The notes beneath the pieces are model-generated. The model was not told the origin of the DNA. It saw only the letters and a program-made list of their open reading frames with translations, and ran no database searches. The translations under genes and the position numbers were made by a program. From positions 6,669,028 through 6,733,027 of the forward strand of contig CM067518.1 of assembly GCA_034509495.1 (NCBI GenBank): a stretch of DNA of 64,000 nt. Direction: 5' to 3'. Source of the stretch: Acestrorhynchus altus. Its lineage: Eukaryota > Chordata > Actinopteri > Characiformes > Acestrorhynchidae. Shown here piece by piece: positions 24,301 through 37,900 of this stretch (position 1 is its first letter; every line of letters starts with the position of its first letter).

Positions 24301-27300
24301 AAAAAAAAACCTCTTGAATAATGATGTGAAGGAATAAAATTAACAATGTAATGTCTGATGAAACGTATTAACAAATTTAGGACATATGGGCCACACATGG
24401 TTTTGTGACGCAAGAGCAGTCAAACCTGTGACTGAGTGCTGAGAATCTCCTGGGCTTTTTTCACTATATCCCTTAGGTCCTCTGCAAATTTCTCTTTTTC
24501 TGAGTCAAGGACAAAGTCCTCCTCCACCTTCACAAAAAGATTTACACAGACATTATAGACATGCCAAAGCAAAAAAGAAGCAAGCAAAAAACACTTACAA
24601 AGCATTTAATTTTTAATAATGAAAACATTTCGTACCATATAATCTGCTATGTCCTCAGGTGCATCTCCCTCAATATCAAACTTGAATGTAACCATTTTGT
24701 TACTATGAGTTTCAAGTTGGCACTCCACCATGTTGTCTCCAGTGTTTGATACCTACAAAATGCATGAACAGTATGTTTTGTTCATTTTTGGTAAACAGTG
24801 TGCCTTCTGCTTTAGCTGGTCAGCTATGAGTGTTTGAGGTACATTAACGGGAGATTGAAAGTATATGCTCACCTGTAGCATGCCAAGTTGAAAGTGTGTC
24901 ATTCTCTCAGGGCGCTGGTATGAAGATCTCCTCTGAGATTTCACTCTCTCCAGTTTCCCATTGACCAACAATAACTGGGAGTCTTCTCCATTGGCTGGAG
25001 CAGAGCTGAAAAAAAGCAAATAAGAATACCAACTGACCTGATTTTGAAGAAAACAGGGTTGAGGGTTGTATTTGCTCAGGACTATAAAACACTGAGCACA
25101 GTTGAAAATTCAAGTAACACTATGCACTAGCATTGCAACAAATTTAGGAAAATTTCCTATTTAAATGATTTCAACTACAAGCAGGTGCCAGAGCAGAAGA
25201 TAAAGAAAAGCAGAAAAGAAAAGAAGAAATTTTCTATAGAATATCTGAAAGTTCAGACTGAGAAGGTGACTGTCAGTCTAAACAATGTCATACATAAAAT
25301 GTATTTTCACAAAGCCAGATAAACTGCAGCTCAGTGGGAGCCTCATGTTAAAAGGCAACAAGGCCACGGCACACATGTGCATTTTGCACAAGCAAACATT
25401 TCACTGCATTAGTGCCACTGCAAATGTACTGTACAGTCCAGAGTGTCATAAGTCATGATTTTTAAATAGGAAGAGTGCAAGTGAGCAAAACCATACCTGG
25501 ATGAAGCATGTCGGTTGGCAGATTGGTTTGGGTTCTCCTGGTCATTTAGATAAAAGAGACAAACATACATATAGAAAACACCAAAACAGAAAAAAACAAC
25601 CAGCTTTAAATGAACAATGCAAATTAACTGTGGAGTGGACTGAAATAAATCTAACAAGTGAAAATCTAGAAGCTTGATTCTGTAAGTACAATTTTTTGTG
25701 GGTGTTAAGTGTTTTTGATTAAAAGGATATAGGTTATCAATTTACATTAAACTAAATTAGCAGGGCATAACATTAAATTGCTTTGCTTCAAAATGGTATA
25801 GGAAACATGCCGTGGAGTTATAAAATACAGTTACATAAACAGGGGGTTACTTTTGTACCTGCGGAATGCCCAGCAATGCAGAGTCACAGTCTGCCAGTGA
25901 AGTCGGGGGAAGGGCAGGGCCATTAGAACCAAGGGACTGTGAAGCATTGACAGGAGGAGGGGAGGTAGGAACCATGTCAGTTAGACCAGCCTGGCTTTGC
26001 TGTGCATCAGCTGGGGCACGGGGTTCTGAAGCTGGGGGTGTAGGCTGAAGACTTGCCAGGGTGTTAGATGTGTGAAAGGAGGTATGGGATGGACTGGGAG
26101 GAATTTGTGGGGGTTGAAATGCAGCCTGTGGGTAAGGTTGCTCCACAAACGTGCCTGGGGTCTCAGTGTGTGTCTGTGTGTGAGAGTGAGCTTGGGTTTG
26201 GATAAGTGTTTGTGTGTGGGTGTGTGTTTGTATCTGACTGTTTGTCTGGGTGTGAGTGTTGGCAGGGAGAATTGTTTGAGGCTGGTGTTGTGGGGATGAA
26301 GGTGGACCGGCTACAACCTGACTGTAAAGTGGGGCAGTCCGAACCTGTGTCTGAGGAATCTGGCTTGGTGGGACCTGTGTAGGGACAATGGCGTTCAATG
26401 CAGGTGCTAGCTGAGCTGCCTGATGGTTGAGATCTAGTGACACTGCAGCTTGCTGTGATGGAAGAGACTGCTGCACAGTTGACAAAACTGGTTGGGTCTG
26501 AAGCTGTGGTTGTGCTGGTTGCGGCTGAACTTGCTGCATCTGTTGTTCATAGTGTTGAGAAACTTGAGGTTGTACAGGTAGAATGGGCTGGACCACAGTC
26601 TGCAGTGCCATGTTCACTGGTTGTTGCTGTGCCTGTAAGACAGCTTGATTCTGTGTCGGAACTTGAATCTGAGCCTGGCCTGTCTGCTGCAAGAATTGCT
26701 GAGTGGTAGTCAGGGTGGTGGGAACTACAGCAGCAATAGTACTTCCTACTGATACTGGAGATTGCCCTGTTTGGTGATACTGCTGAGGTGGAATTTGATG
26801 CTGCTGCGTACTATGTCTAAGGTCCATCCGACCTGGCTGAATGGTCTGCTGGCTGAGCTGTGGAGCTTGTGTATATTGTGCTGTCAGCAAGGTAGAAGGG
26901 CCCTGCACTTGAGCCTGTATTTGGCTCTGTAAATGAGCAGCTGGAGCCACTGGTGGGACTTGACAAAGGACAGGAGCCACAGCCTGAGGTGGTACAACAT
27001 GAGTTGGAAGACTCTGTCCCTGTATGACCATTTGAGCTTGGGTCTGGGCTTGGACAGAGTGAGTTTGTATTTGTGGTTGTACTGGTGCCTGAGTCAGTAC
27101 TGGAGTCTGGATTTGTTGGGTTGCTTGGGGAACCTGAAAATGGGTTGGTTGTGTCTGCACCATAGTTGGAACTACAGACTGTGGTGCTGGGTGACTTTGG
27201 ATTTGTACTGGAACCTGACCAAGAATTTGAGTAACAGCATCACCTTGAATTTGCTGTTGCATTTGTGCTTGAGGCTGAGCTGTTGATGGGGCTGGTAAAA

Positions 27301-30300
27301 CTTGCTGAATATGTACTGGGGGTTGCATCTGACTTTGAACTTGGGAGCTAACCACTTGTGAAGCTGCATGACCGACAGCAGGAACCTGTGGCTCCACAAC
27401 AGATGTTCTATGTTTTTGCTGTGACAGAACAGCTTGCTGCTGAATAAATGCTTTCTGCTGCTGCTCTATTTGTTGCTGACTAAGACCTGGGTGTGATTGA
27501 AGGGGTGGGGATGTAATTTGCGGAGTCACACATTGTGGTATGTGGCTAATTTGTTGAACTGTCTCGAGCATCACTGTTAGTTTCTCGCCGCTGTTTTGTT
27601 GTCCAAGGGCTGCCTGTTGCTCCAACTGTTGTTGATGTTGTTGTTGTAGTAACAAGGCTTGCTGTTGTAGTTGCTGCTGTTCCTGCTGTTGCTTGAGTAG
27701 AGCTTGCTGCTGTTGTACACTGTCTAGAGTGACAGCTTTCTGTTGCCCACTGAGATGATGCCCAAGAGCTGTTTGTTGGTCCAACTGTTGTTGGTGCTGT
27801 TGCTGCTGTAGTAACAATGCTTGCTGTTCTTTGAGCAGAGTCTGCTGCTGCTGTACGTTCTCAAGGGTAACAGACTTCTGTTGTCCACTGTGATGTTGCC
27901 CAATAACATTTTGTTGGTCCAACTGTTGCTGCTGCTGCAGTAACAAAGCTTGCTGTTGTAGCTGCTGCTGTTCCTGTTGCTTGACTAGAGCCTGCTGCTG
28001 ATGCTGTACAGTTTCTAGAGTCACTGCTTTCTGCTGCATGCTGGGATGCTGCCCAAGAGCTGCTTGTTGGTCCAACGTCTGATGCTGTTGTTGTAACAGC
28101 AAAGCTTGTTGTTGTATTTGCTGCTGTTCCTGCTGTTGCTTAAGTAGAGCCTGTTGTTGCAACAGTGACTGCTGCTGCAACTGCTGCTCTCTCTGTTGGT
28201 GCAGCAACACCTGCTGTTGTTGATCAATCTGAGGTGGAAATGATTGTGGTTCTGTCTGTTGCAGTATTTGAGACTGGGTAAGTTGTGGCTGTGAAGTTTG
28301 CTGCAGTACAGGCTGCTGCTGTTGTTGTTGCTGCTGCCGGAGCAAAGCTTGCTGATGCTCCAATTGCTGCTGCTGTATCAGAGCCTGTTTCTCTAACTGT
28401 TGCTGTTGGAGTAGTGCTTGTTGTTGCTGCTGTAAAAGAGCTTGTTTTTGCTGCTGTTCTAGGTGCTGTTGCTGTAGAAGAGCTTGCTGTTGCTCTATCT
28501 GCTGTTGTTTCAAGAGTGCCTGCTGTTCTAACTGTTGTTGCACAAGAGCTTGTTGTTCAAGCTGCTGTTGCTGCAAAAGTGCTTGTTGTTGTTCTAACTG
28601 TGGTTGTTGTTTTTGCTTTAATAAAGCCTGCTGCTGTTCAAACTGTTGTTGTTGGTGTAAAAGAGCTTTCTGCTGCTCTAGCTGCTGTTGCTGCAACAGA
28701 GCCTGTTGTTGCTCTAAATGCTGCTGTAAAAGCACTTGTTGCTGTCGTTGCTGCTCTGCCTGTTGTAAAATAGCTTGCTGTTGCTCTATTTGCTGCTTCT
28801 GCTGCTGTATAGTTTGCTGCTGTTGTTCCATCTTTTGTTGCACTACAGCATTTTGTTGTTGCTGAATAAGCATTTGTCGCTGCTCTATCTGTTGTTGTTG
28901 TTGTTGTTGTTGTTGTTGTATACACACTTGCTGTTGCTTTTGCTGTTCCATCTGCTGTTGTATAACAAGAGTTGCTTGTTGTTTCTCTGCGATTTGTAAT
29001 GGCTGAGGGGTTGACACCAGCATTGCTGATTGTTGTAACATAGTCTGCTCTTGTGGTTCAGCGGGTCGTGGCACATATATCTGTTGATTCTGTTGTGGAT
29101 GCAGTAACAACTGTTGTTTCTGCTGTTGTTCCATTGAGGGTTGCTGTACTGACACCTGTTGCTGGACTTGTGGCTGAATTACTGGTTGCTGTGGCACTCC
29201 TCCGGGTTGCTGTGTGTACACTGGCTGCTGTGACTCTATCTGTTGAGGATGAGCCATGGTCTGCTTTTGCTGCTGTGGGATATATGGCTGCTGTGTTGCC
29301 CTTGAATGCAGTTGCTGCTCTTGCAAAACCACTTGTGGCTGCTCTATATGTTGGGGTTGTATTCCTGATGAAGCTGGCGGCTGTTGGAGTACAATGCCTT
29401 GCTGCTGAAGCTGTTCCATTTGTTGTGGTAACAGGACTACCTGGGGTTGTGGTTTTACACTAGCTTGTAGTGTTTGTGGTGGCTGTTGTAACAATGTAGT
29501 CTGTGGATCTAACACTATGTGTTGTGGCTGAACTGCTGTTTGTTGTGGCACAATTTCAGGTTGCTGCACAGGTGCAACATTAGGCTGGGTCTGTTGAGTT
29601 TGTGGCATCATGGTACTTAATGATGAGCCTATGGGCTCTCCAGCGGCGGAAGTAGACAAGACATTAAGGGGTGCCTGGGGTGATATGGGGGTTATATATG
29701 ACTGTGACTGAATGAGAGAGGCATGGGTGGTTGCAGCTTCTCCTAGCTGGTGGAGAGGCATTTGTGGTACATCTGTGGAAAATTGGGCAAGGGACTGCAG
29801 ATATGCATAAAGATTGCAATGATTGGGGAGATCATGGAGTGTGAGTGAGTGTGGAAAGGAAACAAGTGTGGGGGAGAAAAGGTTGAGGGAAAAAGAGAAA
29901 GCAAGATTAAGCATTAGTATAGGTCATTAATCATCCAAGGTTAACAGGACAAAGTGCAATTTAAGGTTAGGTACATACCATAATGATCAGTGCTTGTTAT
30001 GTTATTTGAACCATTTGGCTGACTAAAGAGTATAGCTAAATGACAAAGTCAAAAACATTTTTACTTTTTATGCAATGTCATTTGGCCACGGAACATGCTT
30101 GATATTATTATTATTACATGTATATAGTGCCTTTTTTTCTAGTACCCTAGTTTTGATCAGCCAGTTCTGTTCCATTTGCTAACAGACATCACTCAGAGTA
30201 GAGGCCTGCAGATGTTGCCAGTCCCCTCACATTTAATCAATCCAGTGAATGCAGGAGTGGGACAACAATCACATGTAAAAATATCCTACAAATGAATAAA

Positions 30301-33300
30301 TATGATCAACTATGAGAGTTTTGAACTAGTTCTTATTTTCTCAGTGCCTAATGTGTCCAGTCTTCTTTTTTCTCAACCTCTCTAAGCGAATGTGGGCTGT
30401 TCTTTTACCGTGCACTGATCTGAATAGCTTTACTTGGCCTGTAATCAAGGTGAGTTGGCTGGAAAATTATGGCTCTGTCTTTTTATCTGAATTGTATGTG
30501 ATGCATCTGCACAAAATACTCTAAGTTGGCGAAGTGAAATGAGGAATATATATAATATATATATTCTGAAATTAAAAACTGAAAAATGGTGTGTGCATAT
30601 GTATTCACCCTGTTTGCTGTGAAGCCCCTAAATAGATCTGTTGCACTCAATTACCATTAGAACTACTGGGTCGTACCATTAGAACTAAGATGGGTCATGC
30701 TAAATACCTTGATATTCTTGAGCAAAACTGGTTTCGGTCTGTTAATGATGTGAGCCTGGGATGGAGGTTGGCCTTGCAACAGAACAATGACCCAATGCAT
30801 ACTGGTAAAGCAACACTTGAGTGGTGGGGAAAAGCCAAGGGGGATACTTTTGCAAGACACTGTATATAGCTAGACCACTCAGGATCCGATTTTAATATAA
30901 TTTGAAACAAAAATAACCTGACAAATTGATTAGCACCAATTACAGAATTCAAAACACGATCATGCAAGTGGTAAAACATGTATGGTTTTCACCTCATCAT
31001 GCTAACCTGCACCACATGCTGACATGATGTCTTTGAAAAAGTGTTGTTAATGTTTGGTTGAGCAAAGAGTTTACATAAGAAAACAAGGTACTATCTCAGT
31101 TATATACTATATGTCCAAATGTTTGTGGACACCTGTTCTAATGAATGCATTTAGTTATTTTAAGTTGCATCCACTGCTGACACAGAAGTGCAAAAAATAC
31201 AGTCAAATCCTCACAACAATGCTCCAAAATCATGTTGAAAGCCTTGCCTGGACAGTGGACACAGTTACTCCAAAAATGCTTATTTAACAAGAAACAGTAA
31301 ATGAACAGGTATCCCAATACTTTTGTCCATATAGCTTAGTTTTGCTGATTGGTTTTGGTCCCACACTACCAGAAGCAAACGGTGGCAACTCTTCATGGAC
31401 CATGAACATATAATGTGCAATGTTCCTGATTTCCAGATCAAAGTAGTCATATACACTTCAGCATGATAGTGGAACAATCATGTTAATTACAAAATGAAAA
31501 ATCTGGAAATTTAACAGCATGGGCATTGTTCAAAATCTTACATAAATGACCTCATGAAAACACTGTCTTTGCACAGTGTGACATACCTTGAGGGTGGCTC
31601 CATGTTTCATAAACCATAAAAAACAAAGCTAATGAAAAAATATGGGCTGGATTTCTACTGTAGGTGTACCTGCATATCTTAATGAAGTCTCCCTGGATAC
31701 TCCCAGTACTAAGTCTAATGTACAATACAATACACGCATCTACATTTTGTATATTTATATATTATTGTGTCCAGTGAAATTCTGCCAAAGGGAAAACAAA
31801 TATATGGACAAGAAGCTGGACACAAGGGAGACATTCACCTGAGAATACTGCTGCGGTACACCAGATGAGACCTGTGTTGCCATAGCGACTGGTTGAATGA
31901 AAGTATGTGCCACAGGAATATTAGCAGCCCCACTTTGGCCAATGGACATTCCAGATGTCCCAACACTTTGACCAATAGGCACATTTGGAACCCCTCCACT
32001 CTGACCAATAGGAACCATCTGGGGGTGAGATGCAACCCCTGCACTCTGCACTACCTGATAAATAAAGAAAACATTGCTTATTCACAAAAGCTCTTGTTCA
32101 TGTGACAAAAGATGTGTTTGTTGCTGATGTGTTATTAAAAGAATGTGAGTGGTGGAAAAACAGTGATTGTTTTAGTAAAAACAGCCATCAAAAGAGTGAT
32201 AAAAAAAAAACATTAACTAAAATTCTATAAATAACAACAAAAACAACATAAAGAAGCATGTAGTGATTGTAGTTCTCAGTAAAACAATACGTACAGAGGC
32301 TCCAGCAGGGTAGCTTGTTTGTGCATGAGCATAAGGATTCCCCGAATCTCCTACTAAGGAATAGGCTTGACTTTGTCCACTTGTGAATGATTCTCCGCTA
32401 ACTGCAGAGAGGCTCTCCACGTCTGAAAATGTAAAAACAACAACATTTATTCATCCACTCAAAACAAAAACATGATTTTGAACTAAACAGAAAGCTTAGT
32501 TTAGTTATTAGGATTGGGTGATATAGTGCATCCGGAAAGTATTAAAGGTGCTTCACTTTTTCCAAATTTTGTTGTTATAACCTTATTTCAAAATGGATTA
32601 AATTAATTTTCCCCTCAGTATTCTACACACAATACCCTACAATAACAAAGTGAGAAAAGTTTGAAATCTTTGCAAATTTATAAAAAAATAAAACCCTCAA
32701 AAATATAACCTGTACATAACTATTCACAGCTTTTGCTCAATACTTGAAGCACCTTTGGCAGCAATTACAACCTCAAGTATTTTTGAATATGATGCTATAA
32801 GCTTGGCACCTGTTTTTGAGATGTTTCTCCAATTCCTCTTTGCAGAACCACAGTCATTTTTTGAGATATCTCCAGAGATGTTCAATCAGGTTCAAGTCTG
32901 GGCTCTGGCTGGGCCACTCAAGGAGTTGTCCCAAAACCACTCAGGGATAAACCTGGAGCAGGTTATCATCAAGGATTTCTCAGTGCATCACTGCATCTTT
33001 CCCTTAACCTTGACTAGTCTCCCAGTACCAGCTGCAGAAAAACCTCCCCACAGCACGATTCTGCCACCACCATTCTTCACTGTACAAATAGACTAGGTAA
33101 TGAGCAGTGCCTGGTTTCCTCCAGACACGATGCTTGCCATTCAGTCCAAAAAGTTCAATATTTTAGTTTCTCATGGTTTGATAGTTCTTTAGGTGCCCTT
33201 TGGCAAACTCCAAACAAGCTGTTGTGCCTTTTCCTGAGGAATGGCTTCAATCTAGCCACTCTACCATATAGGCCTAAATGGTGGAGTGCTGCAGAAATGG

Positions 33301-34881
33301 TTTTCCTCTCTGCACAGAACAACACTGGAGCTCTGTCAGAGTGATCATTGGTTCTTGATCACCTCTCTGACCAAGACCTTCACTCAGTTTGACTGGAGGG
33401 CTAGCTCTATGAAGAGTCCTGGTGGTTCCAGCTTGTTCCATTTACAGGTGATGGAGGCCAATAAGCTCACTGGAAGCTTCAATGCAGCAGAATGTTTTCT
33501 GTGCCCTTCCCCAGATCTGTGTCTCGATACAATCCTGTCTCTGAGGTCTACAGACAGTTCCTTAGATTTCATGGTTTGGTTTGTGCTCTAACATGCACTG
33601 TCTACTATATGACCTTATATAAACAGGTGTGTGTCTTTCCAAATCATGTCCAATCAACTGAATTTACCCTAAATGTATTCTAATCAAGCTGTAGAAACAT
33701 CTGAAGTATGATCAGTGGAAACAAGATGTACCTGAGGTCAATTTTGAGTGTCATGGCAAAGGCTGTGAAGAATTATGTACGTTATATGTTTTTATTTTAA
33801 ATAAATTTGCAACAAACTTTCACTTTAACTTGTCACTTTGTCATAGTGAGGTATTGTGTGTAGAATTCTGATGAAAAAAAAAAAATTTAATCTATTTTGT
33901 AATTAGGCTGTAACATAAAACGTGCAAAAAATGAATCACCCTGAATATTCTCAGGAAGCACAGTACTGTACATACATATTTGTTTTATAAATATCTGGAA
34001 ATAAACAGAACAAGATTTTGCATGAGGTGATTTTGTTTGAGTTTTAAATAACGTTCTGCTTCAAACTTGTGTGTATAAAAAAAAAATGAAGATCATATTT
34101 CAAGCTGTTTAAATATAGTATAAATGATTGAAGAGTAATTGCATGGGGTGTCCTAATTTTTTCACATTGTATTTTTCACATCATATAGCCATTCAGCTAA
34201 ACTATATCCTTAAATGGATTTTTGATTTTTTTATGATTGTTTTGTCCATGTCACCCAGCCTTAGTAGCTATGCGTGCCAGCATTCCCATCATATGAAAAG
34301 GTATAAAGAACACAAATGTACTTTCTGGTTTCCAGTGTACATGGTGCATAAAATACACGTAAAACACACACAGGAAAATTGCCCTGTGTGGTATTTATGT
34401 GTACCTAAGATTGTAGAAAATTACTTATTGTCACGTACCTCTCTATGATCATTGGCAACTGATTAAATACACCAAGTAAAGATCTCCTAAGAAATTTCAT
34501 TTATGTATTCTTTGGTAAAATATCTGTTACCTGTAGGACCAAATGTGCTGCTTTGGATCTGCTGCCGAACATGTTGGTCCACCTCTGGCAGGTCCTCTGC
34601 CTCCCCCTGCCCCCCAGTGGCCCCCACAGGAGCTGCAGCTGGAGCAGCAGTAGCTCCAGGGCCCAGTGAGGAGGGGTGCACACAGGGGAAGGAAGCTGAA
34701 GGAAGAGCAGAGGAGTCCCGGCGCTCATCCAGACCCTGCTGCTGCCGTTTCTCACGAGACTTCTTAATCTGAGCAACCCTGTCTCTTATAGACTTTCCAA
34801 CCACTTTCGCATCACTCTCATGGAAAAAACCAGACTTAACCTGGAGAGAAAGAGAATGTGCAAGAGAGAGAGAGAGGGAGG

Positions 34882-34935
<54 letters not shown>

Positions 34936-37900
34936 AAGAGAGAGGGTAACCCACAAACCCACATTACACAATATTACATAATATAATATTACATAATATT
35001 GAATACGGTTGTAAAGCAACTAAATCCAAAACTTGAAGACTACTATATAACAACCCAAACAAAGTCATATGAAGCAATCAGAATCCAAATTTTGCTGAAT
35101 TTGTACAGTGAGATTCCTGACTAGTCGTTCTCCTTTTCAATATAATGCTACGAATGTGCCTTCAACTAATGCCGACCTACTTGCTTATGAATAAAAAATG
35201 GCTTGCGATGCTGAAAATTTCTCTAGGTGGCCTTAATCAGAGTGTATGCTCAGCATACAGCATAAAAAGTGTAACAGACAAAAAGACACACAGAGAAAGA
35301 AGAAGAATGTAGGTCAGAGTAAGTTTAATGATAAAAAGGATGCAATCAATCATGTGTGCTTACCTAACACTAAACTCTCTGTCATTTTCTCTCTCTGTCT
35401 CCCAGCCCTCTCCCGTCCCTACTTCTCTGTCCTTAATTACTCTAACCAATCCCTCCTCACCATCTCCAGTGCCACCTCCTCGGCACTGTCATTCTCCAGG
35501 TCATAGCTGAACTCAATGGCCTCGTTGTCCTTGTGTTTTCCCTTCAGTTTCTTGGGCTCTTCAACCCAGATACGCAGAGCTAGGCAGTCTTGGCAGCCTG
35601 TGTCCTCCTCAGCCAGCTCTACTCGGACTCCTGTGTCCTCTCCAAAGAAGGCATGGTTCAGGAGGTCCTTAATAGACAGCCTATGGGGATAACAACAATG
35701 CAAGAATGAAAGGAAGGATAGTTTATCTCACTTCATGATTAGTTTTTATGGAAGGCACACAAACACAATAGAAAAAGACATGCTTACCGTTCACCTCTGT
35801 TCTGCCGAATGCAACCTTCAATAATTTCCTTAATTTCAGGGTCATTTACTTTGTCGAAACTGGCAGGCTTGATACCCTGCAAAGAGAGGTCAGACAGCAA
35901 CATTCTACTGGGTCAGTCAACGTTACATGCTTAACTAATGTAAATAAACTCTAGGGGTGACCCAACACTTGTCAGTAATGTAAAATTCTTCCACATCACA
36001 ATAACCATAGAACACTAATTAAATAGAACCAAGATCCTTACACTGGTGACTTTGCGGTAGATCTGAGCAGCATTCTGGCACTCAGAATAAGGGTACTCAG
36101 ATGTAGCCATCTCGAGCATGCACATTCCAAAAGCGTAGACATCCACAGACTCATCGTAGTGCTCCTCATACATTTCTGGAGCCATGAATTCTGGGGTACC
36201 TGGAAAGTGACACATGTGTTAGTTTTAATAATTTCTTTTTATTTAAGCAGTGCTGTGTGGGAATTGGCATTTTTTTGCTTCTGGTCTCCTCCTACAGTTG
36301 ATAAGTGTTATTCACTTGCATTTACATCACTTGCATAAATACAAATTGCCTTTCATGATACATGTGCATAAGTTGAAAAGGCTGAGAAATACAGAACCCC
36401 ATCAGAAGGGAAATCATAATGTAATCATAAAATGATGATCTACAAGGTAGACTGTGGTTATACAGCATTACACAGTTGGGAGGTCTAATGCAGTTTTTTC
36501 AAATTTCCATAGTGCAGCAGCTGGGATTCTGTATCTGGAGTGGCAATGAGAGAGATACCATTCTCCCTATTACAAGTCAGTGTACCATCAAATTTATTTT
36601 AATGCTGTTACCGGTAAATGTAATATTGCTTTAAGCAACTGTTTTAAGTGTAACAGAAACATGTTTCCAGCAAAGACTTCAACTAGCTCAAGAAAAAAAT
36701 AGCTTGTTGGATGAAGGCCAGTCAATAAATCAGTAATGAGAATTTTCTATGCTTGTCATGGATATTGACTTCTGGAAGACAGAATAGCAGCATGTTTCAT
36801 TACAAAAGAGCTTAGTCACTTAGTCCTGTCTGGAAGTGTAGGAAATGTTGAATAACTTGTACATTTATTTTTGTCCTTTCCCTTTCAGATGTCGAAAAAT
36901 AAATATTGTGATGTACTGTGGTTTGAAAAATGCCACCACTTACATCACAAAAAGGACAAACCCAACAATAATATGATGCACCATTTCCTGCAAAGAGGAA
37001 CAGTCAACACACCTATGACACTCTTGGCGAAGGAGGTTCTCATAAGTGTAGCCAGGCCAAGGTCTCCAATCTTCACTGAGCCAGTGGGGCCTGTGATGAA
37101 GATGTTGTCACACTTAAGGTCCCGGTGCACAATCGGTGGCGTACGTGTGTGTAGGAACTGAAGACCCTTCAGGATCTGTCTGCACCAGCTACGCAACACC
37201 TTTGGCTTCATCACCTTAAAGCGCTTCAGATATCTAAAAAATTAATAGGAACAGTTCTGAGTTTACTGACAACAGTCATTTCAAAAACTCTCTCCAATTT
37301 AAAACACTGCCAGTAATAAAGTTTATTTAATGAGCAAGCTAGTTCACAAATGCAAATGAGATAATGCTCACTGGTCATCACTAACCCCCACTACTTTTGG
37401 GAAAAGATACCTTGAAACATATCACCATAGAAACAAGACTATTCAGAAAAGAACTACAGACCAGAGCAGAAACCCTTCGTAGCTCTGCTTTTCACTGTTC
37501 TGTCGCTATAGCCTTCAGATTATAAATAACCAGGAGACATGACTCAGGAAAGGGGACACAAACAGCTAAAAGAAAAGAGAAAGCACGAGCACTGACGTTT
37601 TAAGTGTTCCCGAGGTCATGAGCTCGGTGACTAGGACTATGCACTTCTTTCCTCGCAACACAGACTCCCAGGAATCATAGAAGCGAACAATGTTGGGGTG
37701 TTGCAGACCCTTCAGCATCTCTGCCTCCTCTTTGAAGCGCTGCTGCTCCGCCTTGGTCAGCTTCCGGTCCTGAAAAACAATACATGCTCTTAATGCTCAT
37801 ACTTTATGGGGAAATCTGTGACACTTGGAGATGGGATATTTATGAGGTGAATGACTGAAGGCTTAATGAGAAGAGAGTTTGCAAGATCACGTTTGTTCTA

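Larger units (their letters stand above)
29795..31838 (-). other. wnk2 intron 9 with transposon remnants
   Basis: Holds a truncated Tc1-like fragment (30475-30868) and an inverted-repeat element (31105-31334), each listed separately. No exon is seen. Confidence 0.7.

Noticed and set aside
28285..28773. 162-codon plus-strand open frame rich in Ala and Val, and similar antisense frames across 22.4-29.5 kb
   Set aside because: They are antisense readings of the CAG/CAA repeats in wnk2 exons 10 and 17, which leave opposite frames open by composition. There are no domains, and the sense frame joins correctly to neighbouring wnk2 exons.
29772..29794. Alternative acceptor for exon 10 at 29772 (TTCCACAG)
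   Set aside because: It would need a phase-1 upstream exon, but exon 9 ends in phase 0. The acceptor at 29794 keeps the frame.
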